A stretch of DNA of 64,000 bases from Arthrobacter burdickii (GTDB lineage: Bacteria; Actinomycetota; Actinomycetes; Actinomycetales; Micrococcaceae): assembly GCF_030433645.1 (NCBI RefSeq), contig NZ_JAROCG010000001.1, positions 310,001-374,000 of the forward strand, given 5' to 3'. This document shows, in pieces, positions 25,915 to 34,420 of this stretch. The position numbers and the translations under genes are program-made. Position 1 is the stretch's first letter. Each line of letters begins with the position of its first letter. Below the pieces are notes generated by a model. The model did not search any database. It worked only from the letters and a program-made list of their open reading frames with translations, and was not told the DNA's origin.

Positions 25915-27341
25915 ACTGTTTCCTCGATCAGGGTCGGGCGTGCAGGAGTATCGGCTGCGCTGGGGGCACCGATATAGGCGTTGCGGTACTGGGCCGCCGG
26001 GTGCTGCGGGCTCACGTAGCGGTTGCCGGCGCCGTTGAGGTACTCGCGGAGCGTTGATCCCTCGTAGTCCGTCCAGACTCGGCCGCGCTTCTGGAGCTCT
26101 GGGACGACCAGTTCCACGAAGTCCTCGAAGGACCCGGGTGTGACCACGTAGGCCAGGTTGATGCCGTCCAGGCCTGCGTCGTCCACCCAGCGTTCGACCT
26201 CGTCGGCGACGGTCTGCGGGCTGCCGACCAGCACGGGCCCGATGCCCCCGACGCCGAGGTAGTGGGCGATATCCGTGGGAGTCCACTCCCGGGTGGGGTC
26301 GGCCTTGGTGAAGATCGACAGGGCGGAGCGGACGGCGTTGGTGTCCACGTATTTCAGTGGTTGATCCGGGGCGTAACCGGACAGGTCCAGCCCGGACCAG
26401 CCGCCGTAGAACGTGAATGCACCCTCCGAGCTGCTGTAGGAGAGGTACTCCTTGTGGAGCCGCTCTGCGGCCGCGTCGGAATCGGCGATGACGGCGGTCA
26501 TCAGCGAGAAGATCTTCACCGAGTCCCGGGACCGGCCCCGCAGTTCCGCGCGGTCCCGGATGTCGTCGGTGACCTTGCGGGTCAGATCCGGCCGGATGCC
26601 GTTGATGAAGATCCCTTCGCCGTGCTTGGCGGCGAAGTCCCGGCCCCGTGGGGATGCTCCGGCCTGGAAGATCACCGGGCTGCGCTGGGGGGACGGCTCG
26701 GACAGGTGTATTCCGGGAACCTGGAAGTATTCACCCGAGTGGTTGATGGGGTGCACCTTGGCGGGGTCCGTGTAGATGCCGCGGACGCGGTCCTTGATGA
26801 CCGCTCCGTCCTCCCAGGAGCCTTCCCACAGCTTGTACGTCACGTCCAGGAACTCATCGGCGAGGTCGTACCGCTGGTCGTGGCCGAGGATCTCACTGCG
26901 GCCGAGATTCCGTGCGGCGCTGTCGAGGTAGGAGGTGACGACGTTCCAGCCGATCCGGCCGCGGGTGAGGTGATCCAGCGTGGAGAATTTTCTGGCCAGC
27001 GAGTACGGCTGTTCGTAGGTCAGGGCCGCGGTGACCGCGAAGCCGAGGTTCTTGGTCACGGCCGCCATCGCGGGGACCTGGAAGAACGGGTCATTCAGAG
27101 GTACCTGATCACCGTCCCGGAGCGCCGGCGCCGAGGAGTTCTTGTAGACGTCATAGATTCCGAGGACGTCGGCCAGGAACAGGGCATCGAATTTCCCTCG
27201 CTCGAGCGTCTGTGCGAGGTCGGTCCAGTATTCCAGCGTGTTGTACTGGTCCGCCCGGTTCGCCGGGTGCCGCCACAGCCCGGGGCTCTGATGGGTCGGG
27301 CAGGTCATGTCGAAGGCGTTGAGGCTGATGCGCTTGGTCAT
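25911..27341 (-). CDS. NtaA/SnaA/DszA family FMN-dependent monooxygenase
   Basis: This 476-residue luciferase-like monooxygenase has the typical start ISLNAFDMTCPTHQSPGLWRHP, the RGRIGWNVVTSYLDSAARNLG block and QAGASPRGRDFAAKHGEGIF. Family members (DszA, SnaA, NtaA) use FMNH2 from a separate reductase to cleave C-S or C-N bonds or oxidise sulfones. It lies 4 bp after the second permease gene and overlaps the DszC-like gene. With a riboswitch-controlled importer upstream, desulfurisation of an imported compound is the best inference. No flavin reductase gene is present in the operon. Confidence 0.88.
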   Translation of the reverse strand: MTKRISLNAFDMTCPTHQSPGLWRHPANRADQYNTLEYWTDLAQTLERGKFDALFLADVLGIYDVYKNSSAPALRDGDQVPLNDPFFQVPAMAAVTKNLGFAVTAALTYEQPYSLARKFSTLDHLTRGRIGWNVVTSYLDSAARNLGRSEILGHDQRYDLADEFLDVTYKLWEGSWEDGAVIKDRVRGIYTDPAKVHPINHSGEYFQVPGIHLSEPSPQRSPVIFQAGASPRGRDFAAKHGEGIFINGIRPDLTRKVTDDIRDRAELRGRSRDSVKIFSLMTAVIADSDAAAERLHKEYLSYSSSEGAFTFYGGWSGLDLSGYAPDQPLKYVDTNAVRSALSIFTKADPTREWTPTDIAHYLGVGGIGPVLVGSPQTVADEVERWVDDAGLDGINLAYVVTPGSFEDFVELVVPELQKRGRVWTDYEGSTLREYLNGAGNRYVSPQHPAAQYRNAYIGAPSAADTPARPTLIEETV

Positions 27342-27345
27342 AGGG

Positions 27346-28488
27346 CTACCGCCCTTTCGTGGAAGGTGATGCTGAGGCGGTCAATGGTGCGAGAAGACGG
27401 ACCAGTGCAGGCGGCGTCCGTGGCGTCCGTGTGAGGAGGATGCCCAGCAGCAGCACGACGAGCAGTGCAACGCCGCGGGCCAGCCCCTGCCAGAAGAAGG
27501 ACAGCCCGATGAGGTTCATGCCGTTGGCCAGCAGGGCGAAGATCAGGACACCGACGAGAGTGCCCGGCACGGAGACCCGGCCGAACCGGCTCAGTGTGGC
27601 CCCGATGAAGACGGCGCCAATGGCATCCATGACATACAACTGCCCGCTGGCGGGGATGAAGGCATAGGTGCGTGAGGCCAGCACCACTCCGCCGAGCGCT
27701 GCCGCTCCCGCTCCGATGAGGTAGGCCGACACCGCGAGCCCCGACACACGCTTCCCGGAAATCCGGCTGGCGGTCCGCTGCTCGCCGGTGACGGTCAGTT
27801 CGCGCCCCCAGCGGGTCTTGTCCAGTGCCACGTAGACGACGACGGCGACGACGGCCGCCAGGACCAGGGGAATGGGAACACCCAGCAGGGAACCGTTGCC
27901 CCACAGCGCGAACCCCTCGGGCACCCGGGACTTCTGCAGGTAAATCGGAGCACCACCACCGGTGAGCAGCTGCTGGACGCTGGTGCCGATGAACCACACG
28001 CTCAGGGTTGCCAGGAAGGACGGAATCCGGAGCACGACGATCAGGAAAGCATTGACCAGGCCCACGCTGGCTCCGAAGGCGAGACCCACGGTCACGGCGA
28101 CCCACGGCACGTAACCCTCGGCGATGGTTGCCGCAGCCGCCAACGCGGCCAGGTCCAGCGCCACACCGATCGAGAGGTCGATTCCTCCGGCGCGCACCAC
28201 GACGGTCATGCCGATGGCCACCAGCGCGAGGATGGCGGCCTGGTTCAGCACTCCGAGTAGGTTGTCGCCGGAGAAGAACACCGGACTGAGGATGGAGAAG
28301 ACGAGCAGGATGCCCGCAAGGACCACCGGTGCGATGAGCCGCGGAAGGACCGGACCCGTGCGGGACGCCCGGGGCGCCGTCACAGGTGAGCTCGTCGGTG
28401 ACGTCGTCGGTGACGTCGTAGATGACATTGTGGGCGAAGAGCCCTGCGGGGCGTTGTGCCCCGCGTCTTCTTTGGTCGGTGTTGTCAT
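27346..28488 (-). CDS. CUT2 (ribose-type) ABC transporter permease 2
   Basis: The 380-residue protein has an unusual Ser/Thr/Pro-rich cytosolic N-terminus (about 45 residues, with repeated SPTTSPTSSP) followed by eight to ten membrane segments. It carries the RbsC/BPD_transp_2 signatures AGGIDLSIGVALDLAALAAA and IGAVFIGATLSRFGRVSVPGTLVG. The ATG overlaps the preceding permease stop as ATGA. It forms the membrane channel with the other permease. The Ser/Thr repeats come from a short GTCGGTGACGTC-type DNA repeat at about 28390-28425. Confidence 0.9.
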   Translation of the reverse strand: MTTPTKEDAGHNAPQGSSPTMSSTTSPTTSPTSSPVTAPRASRTGPVLPRLIAPVVLAGILLVFSILSPVFFSGDNLLGVLNQAAILALVAIGMTVVVRAGGIDLSIGVALDLAALAAAATIAEGYVPWVAVTVGLAFGASVGLVNAFLIVVLRIPSFLATLSVWFIGTSVQQLLTGGGAPIYLQKSRVPEGFALWGNGSLLGVPIPLVLAAVVAVVVYVALDKTRWGRELTVTGEQRTASRISGKRVSGLAVSAYLIGAGAAALGGVVLASRTYAFIPASGQLYVMDAIGAVFIGATLSRFGRVSVPGTLVGVLIFALLANGMNLIGLSFFWQGLARGVALLVVLLLGILLTRTPRTPPALVRLLAPLTASASPSTKGR

Positions 28489-29492
28489 TTCGCTGTGCTC
28501 CGTCCGCGTATGGCCACTACGGCGAGGACTATGAGGATCAGGACGCCTTTGGCCGCCCCGACCCACTGGCTTGCTACGCCCAGGAGGGTGAACCCGTTCG
28601 TGAGTGCGGCGACGAACAGGGCTGCGACCAGGGTGCCGCCGGGTGAGACCACGAGCCTGCGGGAGAACACCACGGACATGAAGGCCACGAGCACGATGTC
28701 CAGGAGGATCTGTTCGCCGAGGCCGGGGACCGCTGATGACAGTCTCGAGGCGAGGAGGATGCCGGCGACGCCGGCGAGTCCTGCGGAGATGACGTAACTG
28801 CCGAAGATGTAGCGCCCGGGCCTTAGTCCCGCGACGCGGGCGGCGGTGGGGTTCTGCCCGACGGCGTAGCTGCGGATACCCCAACTCGTCTTGCTCATGG
28901 CAAGGCCAACGACAGCGAAGATCACCAGCATCACCACGACTGCCACGGGCAGCCCGAGGATGGATCCATCGCGCAGCCACGCGAAGGTGGTGCCGGTGAG
29001 GGCGACCTTGACGTTGCCGCTGATCACAAGATTGAGGCTGCCGGCGATGCCGAGCATGGCCAGGGTCGCCAACAGGGGCCGCAGCCCGATGAGGACGGCG
29101 CCGCCATTGATGGCACCTGCTATCAGTGACACGAGGAGGGCGAGGGCGATGGCGGCCACGGGGGATGTTCCGGATTGGGCGGCGACGGCCGCGACTGTTC
29201 CCGCGAGGCCGGCGACGGCGCCTACCGACAGGTCGATGCCCCCGTTCACGACATCGTCTCCGCCGGTGATGACCACCACGGCCAGGCCGAACCCGGCGAT
29301 TGCGTAGACGGCGGCCTGGTTGAGGATTGCGCTGATGTTGCCGGGTAGCAGGAAGCTGGAGGACAGGAGGGCGAAAGCAAGGACGACGAGAACGACCGTT
29401 CCGAACCCGGCCCATGCAAGCCATCGGGGGGCACCACGCCGGACGGGTTTCGGGGCTGATGCCGTCAACGGTGCAGTGGGTGCGGCGCTCAT
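28485..29492 (-). CDS. CUT2 (ribose-type) ABC transporter permease 1
   Basis: The 335-residue RbsC-like permease has GGDDVVNGGIDLSVGAVAGLAGTVAA and a hydrophobic profile of about nine segments. The conserved cytosolic loop near LDIVLVAFMSVVFSRRLVVSPGGTLVAAL is typical of the BPD_transp_2 fold. Its ATG overlaps the ATPase stop and its stop overlaps the next permease start, both as ATGA. The two permeases are different proteins, which suggests a heterodimeric channel. Confidence 0.9.
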   Translation of the reverse strand: MSAAPTAPLTASAPKPVRRGAPRWLAWAGFGTVVLVVLAFALLSSSFLLPGNISAILNQAAVYAIAGFGLAVVVITGGDDVVNGGIDLSVGAVAGLAGTVAAVAAQSGTSPVAAIALALLVSLIAGAINGGAVLIGLRPLLATLAMLGIAGSLNLVISGNVKVALTGTTFAWLRDGSILGLPVAVVVMLVIFAVVGLAMSKTSWGIRSYAVGQNPTAARVAGLRPGRYIFGSYVISAGLAGVAGILLASRLSSAVPGLGEQILLDIVLVAFMSVVFSRRLVVSPGGTLVAALFVAALTNGFTLLGVASQWVGAAKGVLILIVLAVVAIRGRSTAK

Positions 29493-31084
29493 GCGTGTTC
29501 CCTTTCGATCGTGCGGGATCCGCGTGCGATTGTGTCTGCGGTCGTGTCTGCGGTGTCCTGCGCGTCCGCGCCGGAGGCCAGCGCGAGGAGCTTGTCTGTG
29601 CTGGCCTCGTCACCCCGCAGCTGGGCGACGATCCTGCCCCGGTAGAACACCAGGATGCGGTCCGCAAGGCCCACCAGTTCTTCCAGGTCGACGGTCACCA
29701 GGAGGACACCGGCGCCGTCGTCCACCAGGCGGTTGATCTGCGCGTAGATCTGGGCACGGCTGCCGACGTCGACTCCCGACGTCGGCTGGTCCAGGACGAG
29801 GAAACGGGAGCCGGCGGCCAGCCAGCGCGCCAGGACCGTTTTCTGCTGATTGCCGCCCGATAGCCCGCCCGCGAGGACATCGGGCTGGGCGGGCCTGATA
29901 TCCAGTTGGCCGATGAGGCGTTCGGCGAGCTTTCTCTCCTGCCGCCGTCGGATGACGCCCAAGGGGTTAGTCAGCGTACGCAGGCTGACCAGGGAGATGT
30001 TCTCGCCGACAGTGTTGCGCACCAGGGCGCCGTTCTTTCTCCTGTCCGACGGCACGTAGGCCCCTGACGCCTGCACGAATCCGTGGGCCGACCGGATGGC
30101 TTTGCCTCCGAGCCGGACGGTGCCGGCATGGGGCAGGTTTCCCGTGACCGCGTCCGCGAGTACGTCCACACCCGATCCCACCAGACCGGTGACGCCCACG
30201 ATCTCTCCCCAGCGGACGTCGAGGTCCACGTCCGAGAGGGCGCCCGGGACCGCGAGTCCGGTCACCTCGAGCGCAGGGGTCGGGTCCTGCGGAGACCGGA
30301 CGGGGCGGAAGGCCTCGAATTCCTCGACACCGCCGCCCACCATGAGTTCCACCACTGTTTCCAGTCCACGGGGATCACCTGTCAGGTCCACTTCTCCAGC
30401 GTTCCCGCCGTTGCGGAGCACGGTCACCGTGCCGCTGATTCTGCGCAGTTCCTGCAGGTAGTGCGAGATGTAGATGATCGGAACTCCGGCGTCGCGCAGC
30501 CGCTCGATGGTGCCGAAGAGCTGGTCGACCTCGGCGGCCGCCAACGGCGCGGTCGGCTCATCCAGCACGAGGAGGCGTGGTTCGGCCAGGACCGCCCGGG
30601 CGATCTGCAGCAGCTGCTGTTCGGCGACCGTCAGTTCGTCGACAAGGAGCCTGGGCGGAATTTCCAGCCCCACCGTCCGGCGAAGGTCCTCGACCGCACG
30701 CTGGTTCAGGTGGGCACGGGATACCCACCCCCGCCGGCTTTCATCCCGGCCGAGGTAGAGCTGTTCCGCGACGGTCAGGCGCCCCGCCAGGTGGCGGTCC
30801 TGGTGGATGACGTAGATCCCGAGCCGCTCGGCATCGCCGGGAGAACTGATAGCCGCCGGTTCGCCCTCGATCAGGATTGTTCCCGAGTCCGCCGTGTATA
30901 GGCCGCTGAGGATCTTGATGAGGGTCGATTTGCCGGCACCATTCTCGCCTACCAGTCCTCGGACCTCGCCGGTATGGATGTCGAAGTCGACATCACGAAG
31001 CACCTGGGCGCTTCCGAACGACTTGTTGATGCCCTGCATCGACAGGAAAGGCTGGGCGGATGGGAGCCTAGATTCCGAGCTCAC
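29489..31084 (-). CDS. CUT2 ABC transporter ATP-binding protein (RbsA-like)
   Basis: The 531-residue protein has two fused ATPase halves. The first has Walker A GENGAGKST, a VAEQQ signature and Walker B LLVLDEPTAPL. The second has the degenerate Walker A expected for RbsA/MglA proteins (VGSGVDVLADAVTG), signature LSGGNQQK and FLVLDQPTSGVD. It powers uptake by the operon's importer. The GTG start at 31084 overlaps the end of the binding-protein gene by 17 bp; a later ATG (MQGINKSF) is possible. Confidence 0.9.
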   Translation of the reverse strand: MSSESRLPSAQPFLSMQGINKSFGSAQVLRDVDFDIHTGEVRGLVGENGAGKSTLIKILSGLYTADSGTILIEGEPAAISSPGDAERLGIYVIHQDRHLAGRLTVAEQLYLGRDESRRGWVSRAHLNQRAVEDLRRTVGLEIPPRLLVDELTVAEQQLLQIARAVLAEPRLLVLDEPTAPLAAAEVDQLFGTIERLRDAGVPIIYISHYLQELRRISGTVTVLRNGGNAGEVDLTGDPRGLETVVELMVGGGVEEFEAFRPVRSPQDPTPALEVTGLAVPGALSDVDLDVRWGEIVGVTGLVGSGVDVLADAVTGNLPHAGTVRLGGKAIRSAHGFVQASGAYVPSDRRKNGALVRNTVGENISLVSLRTLTNPLGVIRRRQERKLAERLIGQLDIRPAQPDVLAGGLSGGNQQKTVLARWLAAGSRFLVLDQPTSGVDVGSRAQIYAQINRLVDDGAGVLLVTVDLEELVGLADRILVFYRGRIVAQLRGDEASTDKLLALASGADAQDTADTTADTIARGSRTIEREHA

Positions 31085-32126
31085 TGCGCACCTCGGCCAC
31101 GTTGTCCTTGTTGATGAACACAGGATTCAGGTAGTTCGTGGTGGGCACGTCATCCTCGGCCCCGGACAGGAACAGGGCGACGTTGTCCGCGGACTGCGTG
31201 CCCAGCGCTGCCGTCTGCTGGGCCACCGTCCCGGTGAAGGAGGACTCCGGGTCGGCGATCATGTCCAGTGCGCCTGGCTCGGCGTCGACGCCGTACACCT
31301 TGATCTCGTCGCGGCCCGCGGCGTCGATGGCCTGCGCCGCGCCGATCTGAGGGATGTCCCAGCAGGACCAGATGGCGTCGATCTCGCCCTCGGGCAGCCT
31401 GCGGAGTGCGTCGTTGATCTGCTGCTTGGCGTCCTCGACAGTACCTTCGTACTTGTCCTGGAGTTCGGGCTGGATCAGCTCGATCTTCGGGTAGTCCTCC
31501 AGGACGACCTCGAGTTCGCTGTAGCGGATACGGCACGGTGCGACGCCCGGGAACCCGTTGAAGACCAGGATCCGCCCCTCACCGCCGATATCCTCGGCGA
31601 TGGTACGCGCCACGGTGGAGCCGATCACCCAGTTGTCACTGGTGACGTTGTTGACCGAGTACTCGGACTGGAAATCGACCGTAAAGAGCGGAATGCCCGC
31701 TTCCTTGACCTTTTTCAACGCCGGCCCGAGCGTGGTGGCATCGCCCAGGATCACGATGATGGCATCAGGCTTTTGCGCAATCAGGTTCTCGACGTCGGAG
31801 ACGTGCTTGTTCTCCTTCGCCTCCGCCTGGGTAGCGATCACTTCTCCGCCCAACTCCTTCACCCGTTCCTGCACGGTGTCGTACACGACGCGGCTGAAGT
31901 CGTGAACGATGTCCTTTGCGGCAATACCGACCGTCTTCCCCTCCAGCGAGGGAATGTCGGCACTCGAGGCCTGGCCGGCTGCAACTCCACTGGCGGCGGG
32001 TGCCGGCGTGGTTGAGGCCGAGGGCTCCTTCAGGGAACACCCCGTCAAGGCCAGGGCGAGAACGCCCGACATTGCCAAGTATTTGGTGATCGAGCCGGAA
32101 AACGTGCGGGGGCGGGTGTTCAACAT
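31068..32126 (-). CDS. CUT2 ABC transporter substrate-binding lipoprotein
   Basis: The 352-residue RbsB-like protein has a signal peptide with lipobox LALTGC (Cys30), so it is membrane-anchored. A periplasmic-binding-protein type I fold follows (GKTVGIAAKDIVHDF, IVILGDATTLGPALKKVKEAGIPLFTVD, VYGVDAEPGALDMI). I chose ATG 32126 because AGGAG lies 8 nt upstream; an ATG at 32165 has no site. The ribosome-binding site is inside a hairpin with an anti-Shine-Dalgarno sequence downstream of a SAM riboswitch. The ligand is unknown but presumably sulfur-containing. Confidence 0.9.
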   Translation of the reverse strand: MLNTRPRTFSGSITKYLAMSGVLALALTGCSLKEPSASTTPAPAASGVAAGQASSADIPSLEGKTVGIAAKDIVHDFSRVVYDTVQERVKELGGEVIATQAEAKENKHVSDVENLIAQKPDAIIVILGDATTLGPALKKVKEAGIPLFTVDFQSEYSVNNVTSDNWVIGSTVARTIAEDIGGEGRILVFNGFPGVAPCRIRYSELEVVLEDYPKIELIQPELQDKYEGTVEDAKQQINDALRRLPEGEIDAIWSCWDIPQIGAAQAIDAAGRDEIKVYGVDAEPGALDMIADPESSFTGTVAQQTAALGTQSADNVALFLSGAEDDVPTTNYLNPVFINKDNVAEVRSELGI

Positions 32127-32131
32127 GTCAG

Positions 32132-32173
32132 CTGCTCCTGGATCATCGCCCGATGGAGCCGGCATGGGAGCAG
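32132..32173 (-). promoter_or_regulatory. Shine-Dalgarno-sequestering hairpin of the sulfur operon
   Basis: On the minus strand CTGCTCC (32173 to 32167) is exactly complementary to GGAGCAG (32138 to 32132), which contains most of the AGGAG site of the binding-protein gene. It is the likely expression platform of the upstream riboswitch and acts at translation. Confidence 0.6.
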
Positions 32174-32235
32174 TCGAAACTGTCGACCGAGTACGCAGAA
32201 AGTACCGGTCAGACCAACGAAAGCTGAATGCTTCT

Positions 32236-32333
32236 CCATCGGTCCTGGCAGTAGCACCTTTTCTTCGCGATGGAAGCTACGAAGAGGGTTGCTGCGGCGT
32301 CATCGATCCAGGTCTCTCGGCCGCTCGGGATGG
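32236..32333 (-). ncRNA. SAM riboswitch (S-box, SAM-I class)
   Basis: Read on the minus strand, the leader contains GAGCGGCCGAGAGACC, then CGATGACGCCGCAGCAACC, and later AAAAGGTGCTACTGCC. These match the S-box core (AGAGcGGcgGAGGGAc, CGATGAaaCCcgGCAACC and aaGGTGCtAAttCC). CCATC (32333 to 32329) and GATGG (32240 to 32236) close the P1 stem. It lies about 110 nt upstream of the start of the ABC operon. S-box RNAs switch sulfur-metabolism genes off when SAM is abundant. Confidence 0.82.
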
Positions 32334-32436
32334 TTACCCTCCTATATGAACCGACCGCCCGCCTCCACCGCAAACGTGCCGTCACATACATTCACACCCG
32401 AAGTCACGAACGGGCTCCGTAACCATCAGCTCCTGG
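32334..32436. other. Promoter region of the sulfur operon
   Basis: About 100 bp separate the riboswitch P1 from the second phosphatase repeat. The operon promoter (minus strand) must lie here or in the edge of the repeat. No clear hexamers were assigned. Confidence 0.3.
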
Positions 32437-33317
32437 GGACGGGATGCACGGCGACGAGACACTTCCGCTCCCCCCGTCGTTACTGCTCCTGCCCTGTCTT
32501 GCTACCCTGCCGTCAACGCGGGGTCGGGTATTCGTGACTGAAGAGTCGGTTGCGATACAGCCCCCGGGACGAAACCGGGCGTACGACCACCGGGCAAACA
32601 CCGTAGGGTCGGTCGAATGAGATTGTTGTTGATTCGCCATGGGCAAACCCCGAACAACGTCACCGGTCATCTGGATACAGCCTTCCCAGGCGCCGGCTTG
32701 AGCACCCTTGGGAAGCAGCAAGCGCTAGCCGTGCCGTCAGCTCTCGCAACCCAGAACATCACCGCGAGCATCACCGCGATCTACGCCTCACCCCTTATCC
32801 GAACGCAACTGACCGCCGAACCCTTGGCAGCCACGCTCGGCCGCGACATCCGCGTTGTCCCTGGTTTGGAAGAAATCAGCGCCGGCAACCTGGAAATGCT
32901 CAACGATCCCGCATCGGTTGAGGCGTACGCCACCTGCCTGATCAGCTGGATGGAGGGCGACCTCGACCAGCGTATGCCCGGCGGTACGACCGGACACGAG
33001 TTCATCGAGCGATACGACAACACCCTCCGGATGATCGCCCGCGCTCATTCCCCGGAGGATTCAGTCGCTGTGTTCTCACACGGCGCCGCGATCAGGGTCT
33101 GTACCGCCGTCTCCACCCGCATGCCCCCAGTCCGTGTACGGACGCTGACCCTCCACAACACCGGGATGAGTATCCTGAACGGCGACCCCGACCAGCAGTG
33201 GTCCCTTGAAGCGTGGCAATCAGACCCGTTAGGCGGTGCAGCACTGGAGGGCGCCACCTCGCACGACGTCACCGGGAATGCCGGATAGAAACCAGCCCAC
33301 CGTTCACGTGAGAATCC
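32437..33317 (+). repeat. About 0.88-kb direct repeat, copy 2 (histidine phosphatase)
   Basis: This is the second copy of the 17750-18632 segment in the same orientation. Together the two copies bracket 13.8 kb with the CPBP, pectinase and sulfur genes. Confidence 0.9.
32617..33288 (+). CDS. Histidine phosphatase family protein, copy 2
   Basis: This 223-residue protein keeps RHGQTPNN, the EEISAGNLEML block and FSHGAAIRV, so the catalytic set is intact. It differs from copy 1 at three residues: Ile for Phe in MIARA, and Cys for Tyr and Arg for Ser in RVCTAVSTRMPP. The 90-bp 5' flank is shared, including the CGTAGGGTCGGTCG just before the ATG, so both copies may be driven by the same kind of promoter. 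The closeness implies recent duplication or gene conversion. Confidence 0.88.
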   Translation: MRLLLIRHGQTPNNVTGHLDTAFPGAGLSTLGKQQALAVPSALATQNITASITAIYASPLIRTQLTAEPLAATLGRDIRVVPGLEEISAGNLEMLNDPASVEAYATCLISWMEGDLDQRMPGGTTGHEFIERYDNTLRMIARAHSPEDSVAVFSHGAAIRVCTAVSTRMPPVRVRTLTLHNTGMSILNGDPDQQWSLEAWQSDPLGGAALEGATSHDVTGNAG

Positions 33318-33659
33318 CCTCAGCCATCGTCCCAACCGAATGACTTCGGGAGGAACACGCCCCGACTCCGGTCATGCACGCCGCCAGCGTCGTTGACCTC
33401 ACCCCGGCACCCCGGTGACCGAGCCCATCGCTGACACATTGCGTAGCCGTCAGCCGACGCCGCCCCTGAACGAGGTGTTAGCTATGCGCGGCGCATCGAC
33501 CGACTGAAGCCACCGATTCCTTGGTGGGCGAAAGTCACGAGCATGAGCCGACCCGCAATGTCGCATAGGCACTCTCCAGCTGAGCCATCCATGGCATGTC
33601 GCGCTAACCAGGCTTTCCCCTTGCCAAAACCAGCAGGCAACAAGTGCCAAGCCACGCCC
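33318..33659. other. Intergenic stretch before BldC-like gene
   Basis: No gene or clear regulatory structure was recognised in these 342 bp. Confidence 0.35.
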
Positions 33660-33875
33660 TCAGCTGGTTGGAGTGCGGAAATCAGTGCCTGAATTGACCG
33701 ATTCGAGGTACTGCTGCACGGACGTTTCCGGCACCCGGTAGGAGCGACCGAACCGGATACCGTGCATCTCCCCGGACTGCACCAGGCGGTACACCGTCAT
33801 CTTCGAAACCCGCATCTGCGCGGCTATCTCCGCGACGGTCAGAAGGTTCATCGTCATTGAATCCACTTGTGCCAT
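33660..33875 (-). CDS. BldC/excisionase-like small HTH protein A
   Basis: The 71-residue protein is almost entirely one MerR-like winged helix: LLTVAEIAAQMRVSKMTVYRLVQSGEMHGIRFGRSYRVPETSVQQYLES. The pattern VSKMTVYRLVxSGxxxGxRxGRSYRxPExxVxxYL is that of actinobacterial BldC and excisionase-family proteins. I chose ATG 33875 with AAAGGAG upstream. BldC itself binds AT-rich direct repeats as head-to-tail filaments, and such repeats lie 250 bp away at 34127-34211. A paralogue of the same length lies at 40565. Confidence 0.85.
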   Translation of the reverse strand: MAQVDSMTMNLLTVAEIAAQMRVSKMTVYRLVQSGEMHGIRFGRSYRVPETSVQQYLESVNSGTDFRTPTS

Positions 33876-34126
33876 AGCTACACCTGCTCCTTTAGACTCT
33901 TTCACCACTCCTGCAACGTCGTTAACACTGATCGCTCCATGGTCGTTTCTGCACGAGTAGTCACTACCTGTTTCCCTGGCTCGTTGTACAGGTAGTCGGC
34001 TACTGCTCTTGTGTCAGGGCAGGTGCGGGAAACACCACACACAACAGGAGTGAGTACTGGCTTCCTCGTGGCACTATCCACCGAATACGAGGTACCTGGC
34101 GGCGGAACCCCAGATCAAGGAACAGA

Positions 34127-34211
34127 ATTCTAGGTTTCTTAGCAAGAAGCGAAACCGAAATTCTAGGTTTCTTAGCAAATATGAGCATGATAATCCTAGG
34201 CTACCTAGTAA
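34127..34211 (+). repeat. Three AT-rich 19-bp direct repeats, copy A
   Basis: Units start at 34127, 34160 and 34193, an exact 33-bp period. The first two are identical (ATTCTAGGTTTCTTAGCAA); the third is ATCCTAGGCTACCTAGTAA. They are strikingly A/T-rich for this genome and lie between the BldC-like gene and the DUF1508 gene. They are candidate protein-binding sites. Confidence 0.8.
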
Positions 34212-34420
34212 TAAGCGCCCTGAAAGAGATTGCGCCGACTAATCCCCACGGAAATTACTCGCCAGTACGAAAAAAGGTCTTTACTATATGTGAATTGGGT
34301 GTGGCTGGGGCCACATGGGGCAAGCCCTATCCCGTTTCCGGGCCAGCCGGAATGCAGCGTTGAGTTCCGGATTCAAAAAACCCCGAGCAGTTCCGCTGCC
34401 TGGGTGATGAGGGGGTAGTG

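Noticed and set aside
24673..26286. Longer version of the DszC-like gene
   Set aside because: The extra 124 N-terminal residues are Arg-rich and lie inside the DszA-like gene; ATG 25914 with ATGA overlap fits the operon.
26262..27434. 390-residue frame antisense to the DszA-like gene
   Set aside because: Low-quality Gly/Val/Arg composition; the opposite strand encodes a well-conserved enzyme.
27346..29667. 773-residue version of the second permease
   Set aside because: The N-terminal part is an out-of-frame reading of the neighbouring permease and ATPase genes; the real ATG is at 28488.
34127..34211. Possible plasmid-type replication origin iterons
   Set aside because: No Rep gene or DnaA boxes were recognised nearby; regulatory sites are the simpler reading, though iterons are not excluded.
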